This document shows positions 11,801-23,800 of a DNA stretch of 64,000 nt, piece by piece. The stretch comes from Phoronis australis. Taxonomy: Eukaryota; Phoronida; Phoronidae. Position numbers and translations under genes: made by a program. Within the stretch, counting starts at the first letter, position 1. Each line of letters begins with the position of its first letter. The notes below the pieces were generated by a model that was given only the letters and a program-made list of their open reading frames with translations, ran no database searches and was not told the DNA's origin. The stretch lies in contig NMRA01000582.1 in NCBI GenBank assembly GCA_002633005.1, positions 38,610 through 102,609 of the forward strand, read 5' to 3'.

Positions 11801-14800
11801 CAAAATTGTGACATTTGAATACGATAAAGTTTCTTTAATTTAGAACACAATATGGTGAAGCAGTAAATTTTTTTTATCAAAATTATCAACAAGAGTAAAC
11901 TAAAAGATAATTTTACTTGATGATTGGAAAACTTCATATAGTACAGCTATCGTCAACATACACAAGATGAAATTTTGAACGTTTTTGGCAGTAGAGTGAG
12001 TGTTTGAAAAATCAAGGAAATGATACTACTGGCTATTATTATCATTCAAATTTAACGAAATGTTACAATGCTTCAGCATTGCCAATGCGTATGACAGACC
12101 TTATTACCACTCGCTTTTTTTACCGTTTCAGATCCTTCGTTTCATGTATGGTTGGTTCTTATTTTATCACCAAGGTAAGTAACATCTGAGCTTGTTGTCA
12201 TTTCCTCTGTGGTTCTAGTGCCTCCTGAGGCACAGTTCATTTAGTGCCTCGAAGGAGGCGTGTTCTATTTAGTGCCCAATGTGAAGACACCTCCTCTTCC
12301 TAATTGACAGGTGGGTGTGTCCATTTAGATGTGCAGTCGGTGATCGCCTTTTTGATGAACAACAAAAACAAATGTTGTATTTTGCTTAAAAAACCTCAAG
12401 TTCCGTATTACCTACTCACAGGATTTAGTTTAATTCAGTTAATATTAGTTCATTACTGACCACAACTTAACAGTAATGTTGTATTTCAGTTGTGAGGCAC
12501 TCAGTCCTGACATATTTCTGGCACTGAACAATTAACACTCTTAAGTGCCTCCGTCCACAATATCTGGTCTCCACCCAAATCTGAGTGCATCCCTGTTTTT
12601 GACTGACCACAGAAAAAAGTCCTTAAGCACCACACCAAGAGTATATGCAAAAATCAGTGTGCTTCCATTTACTTAGCCAGACCACAATCCTAACAACCTC
12701 TGGCCAACCGCCACATTGATTTTTTTCTTGCCGTGTTTGTACGTGCGTGTGCGCCAGCGTGCATGTGTGTTTACACAAGTCATTTGAAAGCCTGCGTTTA
12801 CCAACATCTCATGTTGACACTGTTCGTTAGTATCTCGTCAGTGTCTTGTCTATATATCATCATTACACTTGACACACATACTGTCTTCTTAGCCTCTTGT
12901 CATCGCCTTGCAGCCATCAAGATCACAATCAAAAAGATGACGTCTTTCCGTAAATTATTCCATGTCAATGACCAGCATTTCCAGTGTACCTAACTGCAAT
13001 AGATATCAGAAAACAAAAACAAAACGCGGCCAACTCCTCGTACTTTGTGTAAGCCTTGCTGCTTTCATTATATTATTATACAAGTTTTTTATGTCGATGG
13101 AAAATATTTATTGCAACGAAGTGCAATGCACCTGATGTGTCTTAGGAAAGAAGTAGATAGTTCCATAGAGTTTAAACTGCTTGTTCCCGTGGGAGTGTTT
13201 CGAGGGGTCTACATTTGGAGGATTACTCTTTTATTTTCAGTTTTCATTTGATGCATTGATAAAATTTTGATTTTTGTGCACCTGGCGACAACTAAGCCTC
13301 ATAGTACAGAGATTTTGTTATAAAAATGCATATTTTCCTTAACTGCACGCGATCTTGGTATTCGAGTTCTGTCTGTCACATGACATGGTGATTTCATGTT
13401 TATTTAACTCTCGTGTTAAAAAACATCGGTGAAATTGATTGGCACTCTGAAATGCCTCATGGTGTCATTATGACCGTTCAGTATACAAAATTGATTAGCT
13501 GCAAGCCCACAAGTCATCCCCATCTGTTTATAATCAATTCTACACTATTATCAATGTACAGGTAACGGTTATTACCTGGAAATTAAACTGATTACCAAAG
13601 GTATGATAATGGGTCAAGTCCCTGTGTTTGAGAGTCGTAGTCATGTAAACAGTACATCACATTATGTGAAATTGTCCCTTTAAAAACGAGCAATATCAAG
13701 AAAGACCATTGCTCATTTTAGAGCTACGTGTTTGCATGTTTCTTGCTATGCTATTTTATACCAGGAACTAAACGACAATGCTATTTGAACATCATCTACG
13801 CTAAACAAAGTGCAGTTGTATTCTCTCACAGCTTGTAAATGTGAAAGCAAAAATATCTGAAAGTAGTTGACCTTTTGCACTGATCATGTACCTTGGGGGC
13901 CTGCATCATGCTGTGTTTTTCCCCAACACCATGTCGCGATACTTACTGGATACGTTTGATTGATTTGTAGCATATCGTTTTGGAGACAAAACTCGTTCTT
14001 AAAACCATTTGGCAATTGTCAACCTCACTTCACTGGTTTATGTTGTGTTTCTAACTAATTTGGCAAGGCAATCACAGAGATAAGGAATTGCGTGCAAGTT
14101 CCACTTTACAGGATCATAGACAAATATCCAAATTTGGTTGAATTCCGGATATCATATCTCAGAGATGGCTTACTGCATTCATAATAAACATTTAGTTATT
14201 ATGCTCTACGCAGTGTTCTCCAAAGTGCTGATAGGGTTTTTCTTTAAATGTTCCAGTTTGTCATGAGGGGCTATCAAACATCAAAATTTTAAATTTGCAT
14301 GAAACGAAATGATACGTTAGAAAACTGTAGCAGGGTTTTGAGATCTCACGTTGGACATTTAGTCAACATATCGAATAAATATTAATTATGCTCTCAGTAC
14401 TTATGTTTTACAATCACTTTACCTTAATTTTCACTAAGAAGACATGGCCATGTGACCCAATTGTTAAAAGATTAGTAAAAAGTCAAAATTAGAATAAATT
14501 CGACAGGCCATCTACTTTCATAAAATCTACCAGTACACTATTGTTTTGTAGACATATGGCGAAATACGCAGACCTGACAATACAGTTCTACATAACCTTA
14601 AAGTGTTTTAAAAATGACCCGAAAATTTATAATATTTCCTTAATATCGTTACTGGTTAGCCTATGCTATTTAGCTGCCTATAAAGCTTGAGAGCTTGTAG
14701 GCTAATGGAAATGCGGAAAATTAGTATTGTTGGTTAGCACTTATGACTAATAGGTCATGTTGCCTGACATTTATGTCAAGCCCATGCTTAGCCAGAAAGA

Positions 14801-17800
14801 GGACTCCAACTTAAGACTCAACCTTTCCCTCAGACGCTGAATGCAATACGAATGTGTAGAACTCATTCAAAACTGTTCAGGATTATTTCATGATTATTAA
14901 GTCTGAGATATGTTCTCTAGAGGTAAAGATATCGACCTAAATCTGTGCTAAGCCGGAGCCAAAGGCTCGTTCTGTTAGCGGCAATGTGGCAATATAGAAA
15001 CCCAGAGTCACAGAATTTAACTTGACATGTTAAGTGCAGGAAGTACTTGCATTGTGTACTAACTAGAACCAGATGACATGCTCAGTTCATGACTCAGTAA
15101 TGTTGTAACAGAAATAGTAATAGTTATATTTTAAAAAGAAAATATTAAGTCAGTTTTTTATAACGATCTAATATCAATTACTGACTTTCACCAATGTCAG
15201 TATGTTCGAGTTCACTGACTTACTGGTGATGCAGTGTTCAAGATAGTGGCTTGTGAACAGGAGGATCCCATGATTGAATGACGTTGCCATAGCAGCAGTC
15301 AGTATGGAGAATTATTTACTCCGCAATATGAGCTTATAACTTCATGATCTGTCCAAGTCATATACGAATTAGAATTATTACAAATTCTTTGATACTTCTG
15401 TCCTCTGATTGGCTGAAACAGGGTTCAACAACTTGTAGCACAATATTCGTGTGAAGCTTCACTTTTCATTCATGCCATCTGCATATCAGATGTCGCTGTT
15501 TGAGATCTGACCAGTAAGAAACCATACACCCTGACCAAGAAGTAAGCTGACAATGTCAGTTCATTAAGGCAGGAAAGAACAAGCGAATCTAATTAGAGAC
15601 AAAAAAACAGAGGAAAGAAGTGTCAGTGATCATGGAATATATCTAATAAAGGCCGTTCTCTCAGGTGTATCAGGTCACACTGACCTATCTAATATAGGCC
15701 GTTCTCTCAGGTGTATCAGGTCACACTGACCTATCTAATATAGGCCGTTCTCTCAGGTGTATCAGGTCACACTGACCTATCTAATATAGGCCGTTCTCTC
15801 AGGTGTATCAGGTCACACTGACCTCGGGAGAGTAACAGTGACTTTGTTTCCCCAGTGTTTACTACCTTATGTCATCCCCTGTATCAGTACGTATATTGTC
15901 AGAATGTGCAGTGCTAGACAATGTTCTTTTCCATTTTGTTATTGTGCACTTAGTTCATTCTACCAGTTTTAATTCTATGCAAAATTAAATGTGGTTGTTT
16001 TTGTGTGCTATCATTTGATATCAATCCAAAGTTTCATGGCTACATCCTGGAGACTGAAGGTCATACAGTACACACTTACCTTTAGTTAGTTCATGTTTGT
16101 TGAGCTACCGTACTGTGAATGTGTCAGTGATGCAGTTTTTGGTTTACAACCTGCTGACATAGCATCTAGTTTCATTGCAAAGCAGCTGTTTGGTTTGTGT
16201 AGGGTATTATTGACAAGTCTCTGTTTAGCCAAATGTCTACAAAATTAGATTTAGTCACTAAAATAATGTGTGAATATGTATGTATGTATGTATATATATA
16301 TTCGTAAATTTTAGCAAAAAGAAAGGTTCATTGATAACAAAACAATGGTATCTGAAAGATGTTCCAGATGATCTCTCAAAAGCATTTTTGTTGTGTGGGA
16401 TTTAAGAACTTTTTCATGAAAATCATAAAAGTCCTATTTTTGATTACCTCTCGTGCAAAAGTGAACATTTTGACGAGAATTCCTCGCAGCCTTTTGAAGA
16501 ACAGCGCCTTAAGCAATAGTATCCAAAAGTTTCATTTGAATCCAGTCGGCCATTTCTGAGATGTGGTGTTCTGAAGTTAACTAAATTCGGACGTTTTTCG
16601 TGGGTCCTAGCATAACCTTAATTGGATTTGTTCTGAGAATATGTTTTCAGAATTGTAGAAGTTTCTGAAGCAAAACTTGTTATTGAAGATTTTATAAGTA
16701 GAAACTGCTTTTTTCATTTTTCATACTAATTGACAGAGCTTCCTTCCATGGTAGTCCACCGCAGGGTTCCCGCATCATTTGCTATTCTACATTGATTTTG
16801 TTCTGTCAAGTACGGCCTTTCTGTTGAATACCGTGTATTTAGTAATGAAGGGCTCGCCAATGGTTACCATAGAGTTCCGTCAGTTTATAAGCTTCAATAA
16901 ACACGAGCTCTCTGGGACTGTCACCAGGATATTTTATGGTGAAACTGTGTAAAACTATTAACAATCAATATCTTGCTTATCTGAGGTCATTAGCCTTTAA
17001 ACCCTTTGCAGTAAAGTGAGAACCTATTACAATTTCAAACGTGTATTGTACAATTCATGCATTTCACCAAGGTCAATATGTAGTTTTTCAGACCTCAAAA
17101 AGTGGCAAAGACCGGGGCGAAGTCAAGACCAATATCAATTTTTTTAGTCTGAAAACTGCGTAGGGATTTAGACTGTAAGTCAATAGTTGTTTAGTACACG
17201 ATTGCCAATTGAAAATGATGAACTAAATTCAAAGTGAAGTGTTTTTATTCCTAAAATAAAGTTCCTATTATTATAACAACACAGAATTTGTAGAGTAAAT
17301 ATTGCAACAACAAAACATTTTATCGATCGATAAGAGGATTTTAAAATGCTAAAAGGAAATCCTGTACTGAATATTTTTTGTGACTTCACCTAAGGTCAAC
17401 ATAAATAGTCTTCTAGTTATCTAGGACCTTATCAACAAGTCATGCCTTTAGTCAAATATCTACAAAACTGGAAATGAAGTCTGCTAAATGGAAATCCTGC
17501 AGACATTGGTTTTGAACTTAATGCCAATCTGCCTTTAAAAAGAAAAGGAAAAAGAAAAAAAAAACAATGGTATCAATAATTTGACAAAATTTCACTTGAT
17601 ATAAATGTTACAGTTTTTTAAAAATGTAGTTTCGATTTCGTTTGTTGTAATTTTTGAGTTTTTTTCATGCGAATTATAGAAGTCGTATGTTTTTATTCTC
17701 GCTCATGTTAAGGTGGAACATCTTGAAAACAATTCATCACAGTTTGTGNTTGTGCACTTCGTTCATTCTACCATTTTTAATTCTATGCAAAATTAAATGT

Positions 17801-20800
17801 GGTAGTTTTTGTGTGCTATCATTTGATATCATTCCAAAGTTTCATGGCTATACCCTGGAGACTGAAGGCCATACAGTACACACTTAAGTTAGTACATGTA
17901 TGTTGAGTTACGTACTGTGAAAGTGTCAGTGATGCAGTTTTTGGTTTACAACCTGCTGACATAGCACCTAGTTTCATTGCAAAGCAGCTGTTTGGTTTAT
18001 GTAGGGTATTATTGACAAGTCTCTGTTTAGCCAAATGTCTACAAAATTAGATTTAGTCTCTAAAATAATGTGTAAATATGACTATGTATGTATGTATATT
18101 CGTAAATTTTAGCAAAAAGAAAGGTACATTGATAACAAATCAATGGTATCTGAAAGATGTTCCAGATGATCTCTCAAAAGCATTTTTGTTGTGTGGGTTT
18201 TAAGAACTTTTTCATGAAAATTATAAAAGTCCTATTTTTGATTACGTCTCGTGCAAAAGTGAAACATTTTGACGAGAATTCCTCTGCAGCCTTTTGAAGA
18301 ACAGCGCCTTAAGCAATAGTATCCAAAAGTTTCATTTGAATCCAATCAGCCATTTCTGAGATGTGGTGTTCTGAAGTTAACTAAATTCGGACGTTTTTTG
18401 TGGGTCATAGCATAACCCTAATTGGATTTGTTCTGAGAATATGTTTTCAGAATTGTAGAAGTTTCTGAAGCAAAACTTGTTATTGAAGATTTTATAAGTA
18501 GAAACTGCTTTTTTCATTTTTCATACTGATTGACAGAGCTTCCTGCCATGGTAGTCCACCTCAGGGTTCCCGCATCATTTGCTGTTCTACATTGATTTTG
18601 TTCTGTCAAGTACAGCCTTTCTGTTGAATACCGTGTATTTAGTAATGAAGGGCTCGCCAATGGTTACCATAGAGTTCCATCAGTTTATAAGCTTCAATAA
18701 ACATGAGCTCTCTGGGACTGTCACCAGGATATTTTATGGTGAAACTGTGTAAAACTATTAACAATCAATATCTTGCTTATCTGAGGTCATTAGCCTTTAA
18801 ACCCTTTGCAGTAAGGTGAGAACCTATTACAATTTCAAACGTGTATTGTACAATTCATGCATTTCACCAAGGTCAATACGTAGTTTTTCAGACCTCAAAA
18901 AGTGGCAAAGACCGGGGCGAAGTCAAGACCAATATCAATTTTTTTAGTCTGAAAACTGCGTAGGGATTTAGACTGTAAGTCAATAGTTGTTTAGTACACG
19001 ATTGCCAATTGAAAATGATGAACTAAATTCAAAGTGAAGTGTTTTTATTCCTAAAATAAAGTTCCTATTATTATAACAACACAGAATTTGTAGAGTAAAT
19101 ATTGCAACAACAAAACATTTTATCGATCGATAAGAGGATTTTAAAATGCTAAAAGGAAATCCTGTACTGAATATTTTTTGTGACTTCACCTAAGGTCAAC
19201 ATAAATAGTCTTCTAGTTATCTAGGACCTTATCAACAAGTCATGCCTTTAGTCAAATATCTACAAAACTGGAAATGAAGTCTGCTAAATGGAAATCCTGC
19301 AGACATTGGTTTTGAACTTAATGCCAATCTGCCTTTAAAAAGAAAAGGAAAAAGAAAAAAAAAACAATGGTATCAATAATTTGACAAAATTTCACTTGAT
19401 ATAAATGTTACAGTTTTTTAAAAATGTAGTTTCGATTTCGTTTGTTGTAATTTTTGAGTTTTTTTCATGCGAATTATAGAAGTCGTATGTTTTTATTCTC
19501 GCTCATGTTAAGGTGGAACATCTTGAAAACAATTCATCACAGTTTGTGTTGGAGGAGAGTGCATGAAACGTAGTATGTGTGTTTTGAAGGAGAGAGCATG
19601 AAACGTAGTGTGTGTGTTTTGGAGGAGAGTGCATGAAACGTTGTGTGTGTGTTTTGAAGGAGAGGGCATGAATGTAGTATGTGAAAGTTTCATATGAATC
19701 CAATGTGACATATTTGAAGTATGATGTCTTGAAGTTGGCAAAATTTGGACATGATGAAGTTGTGTGACGAATACCCACTGTGGCTTGCGGACTAAAAAAT
19801 TCCAGCATTGAGTTGCGATGGGATCTTTAGTACTTAAAAACATTTTAGAAGCAATTGGAGGAGTGTTATTACAACATCGGTCAATATGAATATTTATCAA
19901 CTCCGTAATATTGACCGCTAGGGAGTTCAAAAGTTCATAATCTGTCGGCAACATATAACTGGAGACAGTAAAGTCATGTCTTAGTAAGACTCCATGTGTA
20001 CATGTACATAGCTATGATTGGTTGTTTGAGTTTCAAACAATTTGATATCGCAGTTCCATTATACCTGGTACCACATCTGTTACTACACTTTAAACATTTT
20101 CTAAAACTAAATCATTGCCATAATCAAGTGAATCAGTAATCAACATTATCGATTTCATAGTTACGAATGTTTCCCGTTTTTGTGTTTTATTTATGGAAAT
20201 CAGTGGTGTCCTCACACAGATGCACACACAGGTCTCACACTGCGGACAGTAGACAGAATCAGATGACCGCTAATTTTTGTCCAAGAGTAAACTCCCCTGT
20301 GCCTTAGTCCAACCAGCACAGTCACTTGCACTGCTTAGTTGTCTGTGAACATCATGGTATGTGTCGGATGATTAGTGTTTTATCATCAAGTCCTGTTGAG
20401 ACTTGAACTTGTCTCTCTTATCCTATTGATTTCTCCGCGTTTTCTCAGTCGCTATTTTTCTGTTGAGATCCCGTGTTTTATTCTGCACTTGTGTTATTGT
20501 AGCTGCACAATGGCCGACTGTTGGATAGTTGTTGAGAATGATAAGTGTTTAGGGAGATGTAAGTGAAACAGGAGTGTGGTGCTGTGGTGACGTTACATGT
20601 TGTTGAAGGGCGTGGCACTGTCTTTTGGTGCCTTGGGAATGAGCAAGTTTTCTGAAGCTACTTCACATACAGTAGATTCTTGTGCCAAGACATGCTGTGT
20701 ACAAATATTTTGGTTTTAAATTACTGTATTGTTGCTGCATGTTAAATTAATTTCCTTGTTGTGTTACGGACAAGCTGGAAAGGAATCATACTAAAATATA

Positions 20801-23800
20801 TCGGCATTCCAAATAGCATACAATAGTCCTGAGAGACATGGTTAACAGCCATCGTTACCAGTCTGTGAATGCTTATGGAAAGTCTATAATATCTAAACAA
20901 AATTCATACAGCTTGATATGTATCACTCATCTTAATTCATTGATCTACAGAATCATCTCTGAATAACTGCTACCTGTGTGTTTTTGTGCCTCATGCAACT
21001 GAAATGTTAATATATCCTGCTATGTGTAAGACGTGTGACTGAATAATGTTCTTCTGCAGGTCATGAAGTCTCTGAGGAGTACAACCCTTGCGTGACCGAC
21101 CTACAGCTTAGAATACAGAAGGTAAGTTAGATGTAGAGCCATTCTTGACGTCCATGTTGCCAGCTTGGCTGAGCATAACATACGCTGGTGAACTACTGAA
21201 GTGATAACACTGATGTAGTGTTCTTGGTCTTCAGTCTATAATGTTGGCCTTCTGTTTAGGACACAAAATGGACACAACGGTGGGATTTCTTTTTGTCGAA
21301 TCTCCTAAGAAAAATAAAAGTTAGGAAAGTTCATTTCCATTTCCATGGTTTGTACTGTTTGGGTGTCATGTAAAATTTAGCATTTTGAGCATTTGTTGAC
21401 ATGCAAGTAAGCTATTGAATTAGACGAATTTATCATCTGTTTTTATCCTAGATTGAAGAATCTTTGTCATAAGTTGGCCTCATTGGTTTTTTCTATTGCA
21501 TTGTGGTCCTTCAGTATTGACAGTGCCATCTAACAACGTGACAGAAAAAAACATACAAAACATAAGTCTTCATTATGAAGCAGAACTAGATCTTTGGAGG
21601 GGTCTTCGTCAGTTACACTTTCCCAACAACAGTTGGGTCTCTGGAAAAATTCTGGATGTTTAAATCATCCATAAGTGGCCCAAAATGCTTTCCAGAATTG
21701 CTGAAATGTAAATGAGAAACTTTCACTGCTGAAATCATAACTTGTAGTAATTAAAATTTCTTATTGTCTAATCACCTGTTACATCTTCTCATCCACCATT
21801 TCCGATAGTGAAATATCTCTCGACCAAATAAATGGTAATGAAAAAATTCAAAACTTACAACTTTTGTAGGACTCACTGACCAGTTGTTGATATAAGTAAT
21901 GCACACGTAGATTCATCTGCTGGCCTTACTCTACATCAGGTGCACCACCGAGTCTGCATTGCGTGTCTTGTTCACTTATATAAGTGCACCGCTTTCTGTG
22001 TCTTATTCACTTAAGTGCAAGATTCACTTTTGCATGAAACGCATAGTCTGAATTCTGATGCAAGTCGCGTTGTCCACTATTGCTGTATTTAGTCTGCTTG
22101 TTGTGCTGTTGACTGCACACCTTTGGCATGGCGCAAACTTACATGGCTCAACTATACGTGTGGCCGAAATCTGACACGGCACAAATTAACACCTGTTTTT
22201 GAGGTAGTGCAAATGGTGTCACCAACGCCTTGTTCTGTGTAAACTCGCCTTCGAGATGAATAGTTACATGAAAATCTGATTTCAATCATGTCTTAGCTGC
22301 TCTATCTGTACTACTTAGCTATCTGTTTGTGGTAATGTGTTGCTGCAGCGTGTTTTTTATCCATCACTGACCCTTACCACAATTTCTGAGTTTGCCTCGG
22401 GAATAGTCGGTGATACTTATAATTTCCGCTGTGTCAGTTTGCGCTGAGTCACAAGGTTATTTTTGAACGTAGCATCTTTAGTGTTAACAGGGCCTCCATT
22501 TTGATAGAAAGGTATTTGTAATGATTATGGTGGCGCGAGTATGGAATCGATGATAATAATGGTAATTACAACCATAATAATAATAATAACAGTCATGCTA
22601 GTGAGCCTATTGATGTTGTGACAAGTACTTGCTGTGATTTTTGGAGCGAAGATACAGAAAATTTCCTTCATTTTGTGCGCAGAACAAAATTTATCATTTT
22701 CCTGAAAATTCCATGTCGTGATTGTGCGTTTGAAACAAACAAGTTTCTAATTTCTAAGTCCCAGTTCTCTTGCTCATCTGGCAACAGTTTTATCTCAGGT
22801 ATTCTAACCATTATTAAGTTAAATTTTAAATTTGATTTTTTGTTTAGATAAAGATTACAATTCATGGGCAATGTCTTCAGGGAACCCAAACAGTGTATTG
22901 TTGATCCGTGGGAGAGTCACTCATTCCTGTGAGGCTGTTTGAATAACCTTGTTCACTTCTCCCTAATCACCTTAGTTATCAATTAACTTTCTTAATCTCT
23001 TTGGTATGAGAGTGAGACCATTTGATCATTCAAGGGGATGTGTAAGATTTTGAGAAGGGACTGAGGCTGCTTGTTCGTAATCAGTTATGAATGTAAAGTG
23101 TTAGGTGTAGAGCTTAGAAGTTGTCTTTGATTGTGACGGCTTGGTAGTTTGTGATCACGCTATTTGCCATAACACAGGCCGCTTGCGCTGCAACTGAAGA
23201 CAACAAACAAATATCACCGTCCATGTCTGTACAATGCTTCTATTGTTGAGTACAATCACTATGGTGGGTGCACATGTTCAGATATGTCACAAAGTATCAG
23301 TATGGAGTCGAAGTACTGTTTATGTCTAAATGTCTTTTACCCCTTCTCATATCAGCTCATCATCCATTAGAAACAGGTTGAAAGAGGGAGAACAACAGAG
23401 AACAAACCATTAAGGGCTGTGTTGAAACGCATTTACAAGTAGGATATAACTTTTACGCAGCAGGCGTTGCTAAACTAATGTCATTGTGCACTTTCTGAGT
23501 TGCTCTTTCTTGGTTTACAACTTGTAGAGTAGAGTTATGGGGTTCTTATGTGAAATAATGGTGGCTAGTCACTTGAGATTAACGGTGGTGCCATCTAGCT
23601 GATGTGGGAATAGTTAACTGTCTGCTTATGAATGACTGTCAAACTTGAGATACAGTAAAAGCCCAATGGATGAAGGCGTTGTTTGAAGTGGATAGGTGTA
23701 CATTTAAAGCTTGTACTCTTTTCAGCTAGAAGGCATTTGTCATCAGCACCATCTAATTAGTTTCTATTACTTTGCTTAGGGACCGCAGTCTCCAAACTTT

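Larger units (their letters stand above)
3802..12131. other. Large Graf intron (8.3 kb)
   Basis: Non-coding. Contains a degenerate 60-bp triplication (4122-4303), a 39-bp minisatellite (4434-4823), a TIR element (5451-5855), TGTGTGACTG simple repeat (5740-5785), a 43-bp tandem duplication (7405-7494), and degenerate TTTTGAGCAACT repeats (9950-10060). The rest looks like unique AT-rich sequence. Confidence 0.6.
15946..17748 (+). repeat. 1.8-kb duplicated segment, copy 1
   Basis: Matches 17750-19548 with near identity; the last ~890 bases (16860-17748) look essentially identical to 18660-19548. It ends at the single N at 17749, at the point where the second copy continues into GTTGGAGGAGAGTG. 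Confidence 0.93.
12175..21059. other. Large Graf intron (8.9 kb)
   Basis: Non-coding. Contains repeated AGTGCCTC blocks (12220-12280), a family-1 MITE copy (14109-14602), the four-copy palindrome array (15640-15825), the 1.8-kb duplication joined at an N (15946-19548) and a 35-bp tandem repeat (19550-19682). I see no further exon. Confidence 0.6.

Noticed and set aside
15640-15825. CRISPR-like regular repeats
   Set aside because: Units are direct tandem copies without variable spacers, in an animal intron.
19503-19954. Minus-strand open frames of 101 and 148 codons
   Set aside because: Largely the reverse of the 35-bp repeat (His/Thr-rich strings) and duplicated segment end; no conserved features.
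20375-20566. FYHQ-like string that could be the missing BAR exon
   Set aside because: The codons FYHQ fit the family, but there is no donor after them and an in-frame stop just before. The exon at 12132-12174 fits in sequence, splice sites and phase.
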